From NCBI GenBank assembly GCA_035535315.1, contig DATLQD010000109.1, forward strand, positions 1 through 15,731: a stretch of 15,731 bases of DNA, read 5' to 3'. This document shows, piece after piece, positions 7,298 to 14,959 of this stretch. Made by a program: the position numbers and the translations under genes. The stretch's first letter is position 1. Every line of letters begins with the position of its first letter. The notes under the pieces were generated by a model. It was given only the letters and a program-made list of their open reading frames with translations, was not told the DNA's origin and did no database searches. This DNA is from DASQGA01 sp035535315. GTDB lineage: Bacteria; Actinomycetota; Thermoleophilia; Gaiellales; Gaiellaceae.

Positions 7298-8791
7298 TCA
7301 GCCGGCCTTGACGAGGTCGGCGCACTTCTCGCCGATCATCATGCAGGTGATGTTGATGTTGACCCCGATCATGCTCGGGATGATCGACCCGTCCGCGACG
7401 CGCAGTCGTCTGACTCCGCGCACGCGAAGCTCGGGATCGACCACCGCGCGTGGATCGTCCGGAGCGCCCATCTTGCACGTTCCGGCCGGGTGGAACGCCG
7501 TGTACGCGGTCGCCCGTGCGTACGCCATCAACTCGTCGTCGCTCGTCACCTCCGGCCCGGGCTGGAGCTCCCGCTCGATCCAGTCCGCGAGCGCGGGTTG
7601 CTCGGCGATTCGCCGGGCCAGCTTGACGCCCTCGAGCACCGTCCGCTCGTCGTAGCCCTCGGGATCGGTGAAGTAGCGGGGGTCGATCCGCGGCGGGTCC
7701 GAAGGGTCGGTCGAGCGGAGGGTGACGGTGCCCTCGCTCCGCGGATGCGTCACGTCCGGCCCGAGTGAGAAGGCCGTCATCTCGTCGACCTCGCCTGCCT
7801 TCGTCGTGAACTCTTCGAAGTGGCCCGAGAAGAACCACAGCATGAGATCCGGGCCCTCCGACTCGTAGCCCGGCGCCTTGGCCAGGAGCACCGCATCGCA
7901 CCACGTGGTCGAGGGCTGACGGATCGGCCGTGTCGTCCGGTAAATGACGACTCCCTCCGGATGGTCAATCAGATGCTCGCCTACCGGCAGGTCGGCCCGA
8001 ACCTGGATGCCGAGGTCGCCCAACTGTCCGGCGGGGCCGATCCCCGAAAGGAGGAGCAGCTTCGGCGAGTCGAAGACACCCGCGCAGACGATCACCTCGC
8101 GCCGGGCCGACACCTCGCCGTCGGATGTCTCGACGCCTGAGGCGCTCCCTTCCTCGTCCAGCAGGATGCGAAGCGCCTGCACCTCCGTCCTGACGTCGAG
8201 ATTCTGAGGGACCCCCGAGAGAGGGTGCAGGTACGAGACGGAGCTCGACCGTCGCAGCTTGCCCTTCGCATTCACGGGCACCCAGCCCGTGCCTTCCCGG
8301 CCGCCGTCGGCGTCCCAGGTGTGCTCGGGGTAGCCGGCCTGCTTACACGCCTCGATGAAGGCCGCGGCGGCATCGTTGTCCGGCGAGTCGTGCTCGAGTC
8401 CGGTCCGCTCGAGGACGCGGTCGTAGTAGCGGCGCGTCCCCTCCGGCCCCCAGCCGGCCGCCCCGCCGGCCTCCCAGGCGCGAAGGTCGTAGTCGGGGGC
8501 CCGCCAGGCCTGGCAAATGTTGTGGGAGCTACAACCACCGAGGACCCGTGCGCGGCTGTGGCGGATGTCGCTGTTACCGCGCTCCTGGGCCTCCATGGCG
8601 TAGTCGTAGTCGTACTCCGACTGCAGGAGCTCGGGCCAGCGGGGGAGCTCGAGAATCTCGGGCTTGCCCTCGTCCGAAGGGCCTGCTTCGAGCAGGCAGA
8701 CGCTGACGCCGGCGTCCTCGGCGAGCCGCGCCGCGACCACCGCTCCGGCAGATCCGCCGCCGACGATCACGTAGTCGTATTCCTCCGCCAT
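7298..8791 (-). CDS. GMC-family FAD-dependent alcohol oxidoreductase
   Basis: A 497-residue GMC oxidoreductase, slightly shorter than the usual 530-560. It carries the Rossmann motif VIVGGGSAGAVVAARLAE (8-25), the second FAD motif RARVLGGCSSHN (81-92; usually GGSSxxN), the HPAGTCKMG motif with the likely catalytic His434, and the C-terminal RVADGSIIPSMIG...NIN...MIGEK block with Asn478/Asn480 where the family has its His/Asn partner. The family includes choline and other alcohol dehydrogenases, which oxidise an alcohol to an aldehyde. The start at 8791 follows GGAGGAGG (8800-8807) by eight bases; an in-frame ATG at 8851 would add a 20-residue basic leader inside the divergent promoter gap and is rejected. 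It diverges from the TMADH-like operon, so its alcohol substrate could belong to the same pathway. Choline is possible but not shown. Confidence 0.9.
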   Translation of the reverse strand: MAEEYDYVIVGGGSAGAVVAARLAEDAGVSVCLLEAGPSDEGKPEILELPRWPELLQSEYDYDYAMEAQERGNSDIRHSRARVLGGCSSHNICQAWRAPDYDLRAWEAGGAAGWGPEGTRRYYDRVLERTGLEHDSPDNDAAAAFIEACKQAGYPEHTWDADGGREGTGWVPVNAKGKLRRSSSVSYLHPLSGVPQNLDVRTEVQALRILLDEEGSASGVETSDGEVSARREVIVCAGVFDSPKLLLLSGIGPAGQLGDLGIQVRADLPVGEHLIDHPEGVVIYRTTRPIRQPSTTWCDAVLLAKAPGYESEGPDLMLWFFSGHFEEFTTKAGEVDEMTAFSLGPDVTHPRSEGTVTLRSTDPSDPPRIDPRYFTDPEGYDERTVLEGVKLARRIAEQPALADWIERELQPGPEVTSDDELMAYARATAYTAFHPAGTCKMGAPDDPRAVVDPELRVRGVRRLRVADGSIIPSMIGVNINITCMMIGEKCADLVKAG

Positions 8792-8855
8792 ACGAGCGTC
8801 CTCCTCCGATCGAATCCAGGAGACCCTACAACGCCGCTTGTGGCCTTTCATGCAG

Positions 8856-8863
8856 CTTGCAAG
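8856..8863. promoter_or_regulatory. Palindrome CTTGCAAG overlapping the putative -35: candidate operator
   Basis: CTTGCAAG is a perfect eight-base palindrome, preceded by a second TGCA (8851-8854). It sits on the candidate -35 box of the amine operon, where a repressor would act. A wider inverted pair, TGGCC (8841-8845) and GGCCA (8868-8872), surrounds it but is not centred on the same point. No regulator is encoded within the window to pair with it. Confidence 0.3.
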
Positions 8864-8904
8864 TCCGGGCCAGGAGAGAAAGAATCGTGCCTTCGCCCGA
8901 ACCT

Positions 8905-8910
8905 AGGAGG
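8905..8910 (+). promoter_or_regulatory. Ribosome-binding site deciding the TMADH-like start
   Basis: AGGAGG lies nine bases before ATG 8920. The frame is open back to ATG 8857, but the residues from 8857 to 8919 (Arg-rich, no family match) would precede a sequence that begins exactly like mature TMADH (ARDPxHDILFEPIQ), so 8920 is the start. Confidence 0.8.
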
Positions 8911-8919
8911 CCTGCAGAA

Positions 8920-11055
8920 ATGGCGCGTGATCCGAGGCACGACATCCTCTTCGAGCCGATCCAGCTCGGCCCGGTGACGATGAAGAATCGCTTCTACCAG
9001 ATCCCCCACTGCAACGGATTCGGCTCCGAGAAACCTCTGAACCAGGCGTACTTCCGGGCGATGAAGGCGGAGGGCGGCTACGGCGCGTGCTGTACCGAGT
9101 ATTGCTCGATCTCCCCGGAATCCGACGACACGCATCGGGTCTCGGCCCGGATCTGGGACGACGACGACATCAAGAACCTCTCGGTCATGTGCGACATGCT
9201 CCATGAGCACGGCGCTCTCGCGGCCTGCGAGCTCTGGTACGGCGGCCCGCACGCTCCGTGCATGGAGACCCGCGCCGTTCCTCGGGGTCCCTCACAGATC
9301 CCGAGCGACTTCGAGCACCTGACGTACTGCAAAGAGATGGACAAGGACGACATCCGTGAGGTTCAGGGCCTCTACGTCGCGGCAGCCAAGCGGGCACGCA
9401 CCGCAGGATTCGACATCGTCTACGTCTACGGGTCGCACTCCTACCTGCCGCAGCAGTTCCTCACCCCCTACTACAACAAGCGCACTGACGAGTACGGCGG
9501 CTCCTTCGAGAACCGCGCCCGCTTCTGGCGCGAGACGATCGAACAGGTCAAGGAAGCCGTGGGCGATACCTGCGCGATCTGCGTCCGCATGTCGACGGAC
9601 ATGTTCATGGGCGAGCCCGGGACCCAGCTCGAGCGCGACTGCGTCCCGTTCGTCGAGATGTGCGACGACATCGTGGACGTCTGGGACATCAACGTCTCGG
9701 GCATCTCCGAGTGGGGCGAGGACGCCACACCTTCCCGCTTCTACCCCTCTGGGCGCCTACTTCCCTGGCAGAAGCGGATCAAGGAAGTCGCAAAGAAGCC
9801 GGTGCTGGGCGTCGGCCGCTTCGTCGACCCGAACATGATGGTCGAGGCGATCGAGTCCGGCTGTCTCGACATCATCGCGACCTGCCGGCCGTCCATCTCC
9901 GATCCGTTCCTCCCGAAGAAGATCGACGAGGGGCGGCTCGACGACATCCGCGAGTGCATCGGCTGCAACATCTGCATTTCCCGCTGGGAGATCGGCGGCC
10001 CGCCGTTGATCTGCACGCAGAACGCGACCGCGGGCGAGGAGTACCGCCGCGGGTGGCACCCGGAGAAGTTCTCGCGTGCAGAGAACGCCGACAACGACGT
10101 GCTCGTGGTCGGCTCGGGCCCGGCCGGCATGGAGTGCGCGATGGTGCTCGGGAAGCGAGGCATGCGCCGCGTTCACCTTGTCGAAGCACAGGACGACATG
10201 GGCGGGATCATGCGTTGGGTCCCGCAGCTCCCCGGACTCGGCGAATGGGCTCGCGTCGTCAACTATCGCCGCATCCAGATCGACAAGCTGAAGAACGTCG
10301 AGTTCATCCCGAACACCGAGCTCGACGCAGACGGCGTCAAGGACTACGGCGCCGAGATCGTGGTCGTCGCGACGGGCGCGTACTGGGCGACCGACGGCTT
10401 GAACGGCTGCACACACGACACGATCCCGGGGGCGGACGCCAGCCAGCCCTGGTGCCTGACGCCCGAGCAGATCATGCGTGACGGGAAAGAGGTGCCCGGC
10501 GACAAGGTGCTGATCGTCGACGACGACGGCTACTACATGGGCCCTTCATTGGCGGAGAAGCTCGCTCTCGACGGCAAGCAAGTGACGCTCATGACCCACC
10601 TCGGGCACATCGGGCCGTACATGCACTTCACGCTCGAGGCCCCGAACATGCACCGGAAGCTCCACAAGCTAAAGGTCGAGATGGTCACGTACCAGATCCC
10701 GACCCAGATGGAGCAGGGCAAGGTCACCTCCGCGCACGTCTTCGACGAGGAGCATCTGACCGATTGGGGCGTGGACGCGGTCGTGCTCGTGACTCAGCGC
10801 CGCTCGAACGAGGCGCTCTTCCGCGAGCTGAAGGACCGGATCGGCCTGGATGCGCTGAACGCCGAGGGCATCACCGGCCTGTATCGGATCGGCGACTGCG
10901 AGGCTCCGCGCCTCACGGCGGACTGCGTGTTCTCCGGGCATCGACTCGCGCGCGAGATCGACTCGGACGATCCGGCGACGCCGAAGCCCTTCATCCGCGA
11001 GCGGCGGGTGATCGAGCGCGAGGAGGCGGGCTCGCTGACGGGCGCGGCGATCTAG
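8920..11055 (+). CDS. tmd: Trimethylamine dehydrogenase-like N-methylamine dehydrogenase (FMN, 4Fe-4S, ETF-linked)
   Basis: 711 residues, close to the about 730 of Methylophilus TMADH, with extended resemblance from the first residue. An old-yellow-enzyme barrel (about 1-345) is followed by a 4Fe-4S site and a two-domain dinucleotide-binding half (VLVVGSGPAGMECA at 394-407). Conserved residues: Cys31 in PHC (6-S-cysteinyl-FMN attachment), Tyr170, His173 and Asp268 (catalytic triad), Arg223, and Cys346/349/352/365 for the cluster. The aromatic cation bowl Tyr61, Trp265 and Trp356 is intact, and Ser75 is kept. The dimethylamine enzyme instead has Gln and Thr at the Tyr and Ser positions, so a trimethylammonium-type substrate is favoured. 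The reaction would give a demethylated amine plus formaldehyde, with electrons to ETF encoded 28 bases downstream. Glu345 and Arg445 replace the Val344 and Tyr442 that contact ETF in TMADH. A larger N-methylated substrate cannot be excluded. Confidence 0.9.
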   Translation: MARDPRHDILFEPIQLGPVTMKNRFYQIPHCNGFGSEKPLNQAYFRAMKAEGGYGACCTEYCSISPESDDTHRVSARIWDDDDIKNLSVMCDMLHEHGALAACELWYGGPHAPCMETRAVPRGPSQIPSDFEHLTYCKEMDKDDIREVQGLYVAAAKRARTAGFDIVYVYGSHSYLPQQFLTPYYNKRTDEYGGSFENRARFWRETIEQVKEAVGDTCAICVRMSTDMFMGEPGTQLERDCVPFVEMCDDIVDVWDINVSGISEWGEDATPSRFYPSGRLLPWQKRIKEVAKKPVLGVGRFVDPNMMVEAIESGCLDIIATCRPSISDPFLPKKIDEGRLDDIRECIGCNICISRWEIGGPPLICTQNATAGEEYRRGWHPEKFSRAENADNDVLVVGSGPAGMECAMVLGKRGMRRVHLVEAQDDMGGIMRWVPQLPGLGEWARVVNYRRIQIDKLKNVEFIPNTELDADGVKDYGAEIVVVATGAYWATDGLNGCTHDTIPGADASQPWCLTPEQIMRDGKEVPGDKVLIVDDDGYYMGPSLAEKLALDGKQVTLMTHLGHIGPYMHFTLEAPNMHRKLHKLKVEMVTYQIPTQMEQGKVTSAHVFDEEHLTDWGVDAVVLVTQRRSNEALFRELKDRIGLDALNAEGITGLYRIGDCEAPRLTADCVFSGHRLAREIDSDDPATPKPFIRERRVIEREEAGSLTGAAI

Positions 11056-11083
11056 TAGTGCCGCCACGGGGGGTCGAGGCTCG

Positions 11084-11851
11084 ATGAAGATCGTCGTCTG
11101 CGCGAAGCAGGTGGCGATGCTCGGAGACGAGGTCGAGTTCACCGACGACGGGCGGAGCGTCGACCCCGACTACCTCGAGTTCGCCCTGAACGAATGGGAC
11201 ACCTTCGCAACCGAGGAGGCGCTCCAGATTCGGGAGCGCCTCGGCGGGGAGGGCGAGGTAGTGGTCGTCACCGCCGGCGACGAGGATGCGGAGGAGGCGA
11301 TGCGACGCTGCCTCGCGATGGGAGCCGATCGCGGCGTTCGCATCTCGATTGAGGGCATCGCAGATCGCGATCCGATCTCGGTTGCACGAGCGCTCGCCCA
11401 GGTGGTCGAGAAGGAGCAGCCTGACCTCGTCTTCTGCGGCGTCCAGTCCGCGGACGCGGTCCAGGCGACCACGGGCGTGGCGCTGGCCGAGCTGCTCGGC
11501 CTTCCGCGCGTGGCTGTCGTCCGGGAGCTCGACTACGACCACGATGCGAAGAAGGCCCGCGTGAGCCGCGAGCTGGAAGGCGGTCTGGTCGACGTCGTCG
11601 AGGCGGACACCCCGGCCGTGCTCACGATCCAGACCGGGATCAACGAGCCCCGGTACGCGACCCTTCGCGCCATCAAGCAGGCCGAGCAGAAGGAGATTGA
11701 GGAAGTCGAGCCCGGCGACCTCGGCGAGCCGGCCGCGCACGTGCGCCGCATGTTCGTCCCGGCGAAGGGCGAGGGAGCCGAGATGCTGAACGGGAGCCCG
11801 GAGGCGGTTGCCCAACGGATCGCGGAGATCGTCAAGGAGCGGCTGACCTGA
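11084..11851 (+). CDS. etfB: Electron transfer flavoprotein beta subunit
   Basis: 255 residues, the standard ETF-beta length, with MKIVVCAKQV at the start, NEWDTFATEEALQIRE (36-51; NxxDxxAVEEAL in relatives), the nucleotide-site segment QSADAVQATTGVALAELLGLP (121-141) and the partner-recognition loop NEPRYATL (187-194) with the anchoring Leu194. The beta subunit holds AMP and carries the loop that docks on the dehydrogenase. It lies 28 bases after the TMADH-like gene and overlaps etfA by one base (TGATG), so alpha and beta are made together. Dedicated co-location with an amine dehydrogenase suggests that this ETF serves that enzyme, perhaps alongside others encoded elsewhere. Only a weak purine stretch (GAGG at 11076-11079) precedes the ATG. 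Confidence 0.95.
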   Translation: MKIVVCAKQVAMLGDEVEFTDDGRSVDPDYLEFALNEWDTFATEEALQIRERLGGEGEVVVVTAGDEDAEEAMRRCLAMGADRGVRISIEGIADRDPISVARALAQVVEKEQPDLVFCGVQSADAVQATTGVALAELLGLPRVAVVRELDYDHDAKKARVSRELEGGLVDVVEADTPAVLTIQTGINEPRYATLRAIKQAEQKEIEEVEPGDLGEPAAHVRRMFVPAKGEGAEMLNGSPEAVAQRIAEIVKERLT

Positions 11852-12792
11852 TGGCGGGCGTCCTCGTCGTCGCGGAGCACCTCCGTGGCCAGGTACGGCC
11901 GGTAACGCTCGAGCTCGTGACGGCGGCGAAAGACGTCGGCGGCCCGGTCACCGCCGTCGTGATCGCGAAGAACCCGTCGGCTCTCACCGGCCAGGTCGAC
12001 GTCGCGGGCGTCGACGAGATCGTCACCGTTGCCGTCGAGGCCGAGGAGTTCGAGAACGACGTCTACCAGGCGGCCCTCGAGGCGGTGATCGCGGAGCGGA
12101 AGCCGGATGCCGTCCTGCTCGGCTTCACCGTGAACAGCATGGACTTCGCGCCCGCGGTCGCCACGAAGCTGGGGCTCGGGTATGCCTCGGATATCTTCGC
12201 CGTCAGCTCGGAGGGTAGTTCCCTGGTCGCACAGAGGTCGTACTACGGCGCCAAGGTCAACGCCGAGCTCGAGTTCCCGGGCAAGGACTGCGTCATGCTC
12301 CTCCTCCGGCCGACCTCGTGGGCTCCCGCCGAGGGCTCCGGCTCGGCAAGCGTGACGGAGATCTCCGCGCCTTCCGTCGAGTCGCGCGCACGGCACGTCG
12401 ACTTCGAGGAGGTCGAGCAGGGGGACGTGGACATCACGACCGCCGAATTCCTCCTCTCGATCGGCCGCGGCGTCGGCGAGAAGGACGCCATCGGGCAGTT
12501 CGAGGAGCTCGCCGACAGGATGGGCGCCACGCTCTCGGTCTCCCGTCCCATCGTCGACGCCGGCTGGATGACGAACGCGCGTCAGGTCGGCCAGTCCGGG
12601 AAGACCGTGAAGCCGAAGGTGTACCTGGCCCTCGGGATCTCCGGCGCGGTGCAGCACCTCGCGGGCATGAAGACGGCGGGGACGATCATCGCCGTGAACA
12701 CGGATCCCGAGGCGGCGATCTTCAACGTCGCTCACTACGGGGCGGTCGCCGACCTCTTCGAGGTCGCGGACGAGCTCGAGAAGCTGTTCTAG
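11851..12792 (+). CDS. etfA: Electron transfer flavoprotein alpha subunit
   Basis: 313 residues, typical of ETF-alpha. The N-terminal domain starts MAGVLVVAEHLRGQVRPVTLE. The C-terminal FAD domain carries SRPIVDAGW, GQSGKTVKPKVYLALGISGA (247-266), VQHLAGM and NTDPEAAIFNVAHYGAVADL, which together form the family signature (GISGAxQHxAGM, DPxAPIFxxADYGxVGDL). It binds the FAD that shuttles one electron at a time between dehydrogenase and membrane acceptor. The ATG overlaps the etfB stop by one base and AGGAG (11835-11839) lies upstream. The downstream neighbour, ten bases away, is a membrane Fe-S protein of the kind that accepts electrons from ETF. Slightly unusual is Ala-Ala-Ile-Phe in place of the common Ala-Pro-Ile-Phe. 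No frame defects are seen. Confidence 0.95.
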   Translation: MAGVLVVAEHLRGQVRPVTLELVTAAKDVGGPVTAVVIAKNPSALTGQVDVAGVDEIVTVAVEAEEFENDVYQAALEAVIAERKPDAVLLGFTVNSMDFAPAVATKLGLGYASDIFAVSSEGSSLVAQRSYYGAKVNAELEFPGKDCVMLLLRPTSWAPAEGSGSASVTEISAPSVESRARHVDFEEVEQGDVDITTAEFLLSIGRGVGEKDAIGQFEELADRMGATLSVSRPIVDAGWMTNARQVGQSGKTVKPKVYLALGISGAVQHLAGMKTAGTIIAVNTDPEAAIFNVAHYGAVADLFEVADELEKLF

Positions 12793-12802
12793 CCTTCCCC
12801 TA

Positions 12803-14959
12803 GTGTTGGCAGCCGCCACCGAGACGCGCGAGACCTTCGCGAACCTCGACACCTGGCAGATCGTCCTCTGGTACGTCCTGATCGTCGTGTCGACGGCGAT
12901 CTTCTTCTGGGGCGCCGTGAAGCTGGCGCTCAAGTACCGCCGAGGGCGCGGCGCCTTCAAGGTCGACGAGCCGAAGCGGCGCCTGCAACGGGTCACAGAG
13001 GTGGTCGTCACCCACTCCTGGATCCGCAAGCGTGATCCCGCGGCCGGACTCGGCCACCTGCTCATCTTCTACGGGTTCATGGTGCTCTTTGCGGGCACGG
13101 CCATCCTGGCGTTCCAGGACGACTTCGCAGGACCGATCCTCGACTTCCACTTCTTCGAGGGCTGGTTCTACCTCGGCTACTCGCTCTTCCTGGATGTATT
13201 CGGCGCCGCGCTGATCGTCGGGCTCGCGATCATGGCGGTGAAGCGCGGTGTCCTGCGGCCGTTCCGCCTCGACTACTGGCGGCCCGACCGCGCGGAAGGG
13301 GAGTACGACCGCAAGCCCTACGTGATCGGCGACTGGCTTTTCCTCGGGATCCTCTTCTTCCTCGCCCTGACCGGCTTCCTCCTCGAATCCTTCCGGATCG
13401 CCGAGCTCGACCCTGCCTTCGAGGTCTGGTCTCCGCTCGGCTGGGCCGCCGGCCAGGGCTTCCGGAGCCTCGGGCTGACCGGCGACGCGGCCCAGACCGC
13501 GCATTTCGCGCAGTGGTGGGTTCACGGGATCACCGCGCTCGCCTTCGTCGCCTCGATTCCGTTCACGAAGGCCGTACACATGCTGACCGGCCCGGCCGCG
13601 GTCGCCCTTCGGGACGACACCGCCGGCAAGAAGCTCCCGCCGCTCCCAACCAACGCCAAGCCCGAGGAGGTCGGCTACGGGCTCATCGACGACCTCTCGT
13701 GGAAGCACCTCGTGAACCTCGATGCCTGCACCAAGTGCGGCAAGTGCCATGCCGCCTGTCCGGCGACGAACTCGGGCTACCCGCTGTCACCCCGCGACCT
13801 CGTGCTCGACCTGCGCGAGTACGCGGAGGGATCGATCGGCATCCGCCACTCGCTCCACATCGAGCCGCTCTACGAGGAGAGGGGCTCGATCCTCGGCGAC
13901 CCGATCCGGCCGGAGACCCTCTGGTCGTGCATGCAATGCATGGCGTGCGTCGAGATTTGCCCGGTCGGGATCGAGCATGTTCCGATCATCAATCAGATGC
14001 GGAGGCGGCTCGTCGAGCAGGGCGAGATGGACTCCATGCTCCAGCAGACGTTCGAGACCATCTACACGTCGGGCAACTCCTTCGGGGAGGCGAAGCGCAA
14101 GCGTGCCCGCTGGACCCGCGAGCTCGACTTCGACGTGAAGGACATCCGCAAAGAGGCCGCGGAGCACCTGTGGTTCGTTGGCGACTACGCGTCCTTCGAC
14201 CCACGGAACCAGCGGAACACGCAGGCACTCGCTCGGATCCTCCACCACGCGGGCGTCGACTTCGGGATTCTCTTCGACGCGGAGAAGACCGGCGGCTGCG
14301 ACGTTCGCCGCGCGGGCGAGGAGGGACTCTACGCCTCGCTCGCGGAGGAGAACGTGAAGACGATCTCGGGCTGCAGCTTCGACAGGATCTTCTCCTCGGA
14401 TCCCCATACATTCCACACGCTGCGGAACGAGTATCCCGACTTCGGCGGGAGCTGGGAGGTCGTTCACCACTCCCAGCTCCTCCTCGAGCTGATCGAGGCT
14501 GGACGCTTACGGCCCAGCGGGCTCGGGTACCGGGTCACCTACCACGACCCCTGCACGCTCGGCCGCTACAACGGTGTCTACGACGCTCCCCGCCGGCTCC
14601 TCGCGGCGCTCGGCATCGAGCTGGTCGAGATGCCTCGGAATCGCGACAACTCCTTCTGCTGCGGCGCGGGCGGTGGTCGGATCTGGATGAAGGAACTGAA
14701 GGCGGAGGGCGCACGCAGGCCGAGCGAGCAGCGGATCGACGAGGCAGTCGCGCTCGGAGGCCTCGACTATTTCGTGGTCGCCTGCCCGAAGGACGTAACG
14801 ATGTACGAGGACGCGATCAAGACCTCCGGCCACCAGGGAGAGATCGAGCTGCGCGAGCTCTCTGAGCTCGTGCTCGAGTCTCTCGACCTCGGGCCGGGGC
14901 GGCCGGCGCGGGAGCCTGCCGCGGTCATAGCCCCGACGGACGAAACGGAGACAGCATGA
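12803..14959 (+). CDS. Membrane ETF:(mena)quinone oxidoreductase-like Fe-S protein (HdrDE/EMO/EtfD type)
   Basis: 718 residues fusing a NarI/HdrE-like membrane part to a HdrD-like soluble part. Hydrophobic segments lie at about 18-43, 84-104, 121-146, 174-194 and 234-262, with histidines (71, 85, 116, 234, 241, 259) that could ligate haem b. Two 4Fe-4S motifs follow: Cys309/312/315/319 and Cys376/379/382/386, each CxxCxxCxxxCP. Then come two CCG-type domains: the first is degenerate (Cys499, with DPHT at 533-536 in place of CPHC), the second has HDPC (581-584), CCGAGGG (619-625) and ACPKD (660-664). Bacterial proteins of this design, called EMO, or EtfD in mycobacteria, pass ETF electrons to menaquinone. 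Its place directly after etfBA supports that role. The GTG start has no evident ribosome-binding site, so coupling to etfA is likely. It overlaps the next gene by four bases. Confidence 0.88.
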   Translation: MLAAATETRETFANLDTWQIVLWYVLIVVSTAIFFWGAVKLALKYRRGRGAFKVDEPKRRLQRVTEVVVTHSWIRKRDPAAGLGHLLIFYGFMVLFAGTAILAFQDDFAGPILDFHFFEGWFYLGYSLFLDVFGAALIVGLAIMAVKRGVLRPFRLDYWRPDRAEGEYDRKPYVIGDWLFLGILFFLALTGFLLESFRIAELDPAFEVWSPLGWAAGQGFRSLGLTGDAAQTAHFAQWWVHGITALAFVASIPFTKAVHMLTGPAAVALRDDTAGKKLPPLPTNAKPEEVGYGLIDDLSWKHLVNLDACTKCGKCHAACPATNSGYPLSPRDLVLDLREYAEGSIGIRHSLHIEPLYEERGSILGDPIRPETLWSCMQCMACVEICPVGIEHVPIINQMRRRLVEQGEMDSMLQQTFETIYTSGNSFGEAKRKRARWTRELDFDVKDIRKEAAEHLWFVGDYASFDPRNQRNTQALARILHHAGVDFGILFDAEKTGGCDVRRAGEEGLYASLAEENVKTISGCSFDRIFSSDPHTFHTLRNEYPDFGGSWEVVHHSQLLLELIEAGRLRPSGLGYRVTYHDPCTLGRYNGVYDAPRRLLAALGIELVEMPRNRDNSFCCGAGGGRIWMKELKAEGARRPSEQRIDEAVALGGLDYFVVACPKDVTMYEDAIKTSGHQGEIELRELSELVLESLDLGPGRPAREPAAVIAPTDETETA

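Larger units (their letters stand above)
8792..8919. promoter_or_regulatory. Divergent regulatory gap between the GMC gene and the TMADH-ETF operon
   Basis: This 128-base gap serves both transcripts. In the plus direction TTGCAA (8857-8862) and AAGAAT (8880-8885) are 17 bases apart and could be -35/-10 boxes for the amine operon. In the minus direction ATGAAA and TAGGGT, also 17 bases apart (plus-strand about 8825-8853), could serve the GMC gene. Ribosome-binding sites mark both ends: GGAGGAGG for GMC (8800-8807) and AGGAGG for the amine operon (8905-8910). The perfect palindrome described separately lies inside the plus -35 box. Confidence 0.45.

Noticed and set aside
8792..8851. N-terminal extension of the GMC protein to ATG 8851
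   Set aside because: It adds 20 basic residues before the canonical start of the FAD-binding strand and ignores the strong GGAGGAGG placed eight bases before ATG 8791.
11533..13065. 510-codon open frame on the minus strand across etfB, etfA and the EMO-like gene
   Set aside because: It spans three convincingly identified genes on the other strand, starts without a ribosome-binding site and shows only low-complexity Arg/Asp/Ser-rich sequence.
13513..14865. 450-codon plus-strand frame inside the EMO-like gene
   Set aside because: Alternative frame of the same DNA, dominated by Arg and Pro, while the main frame carries all the cysteine motifs and membrane helices.
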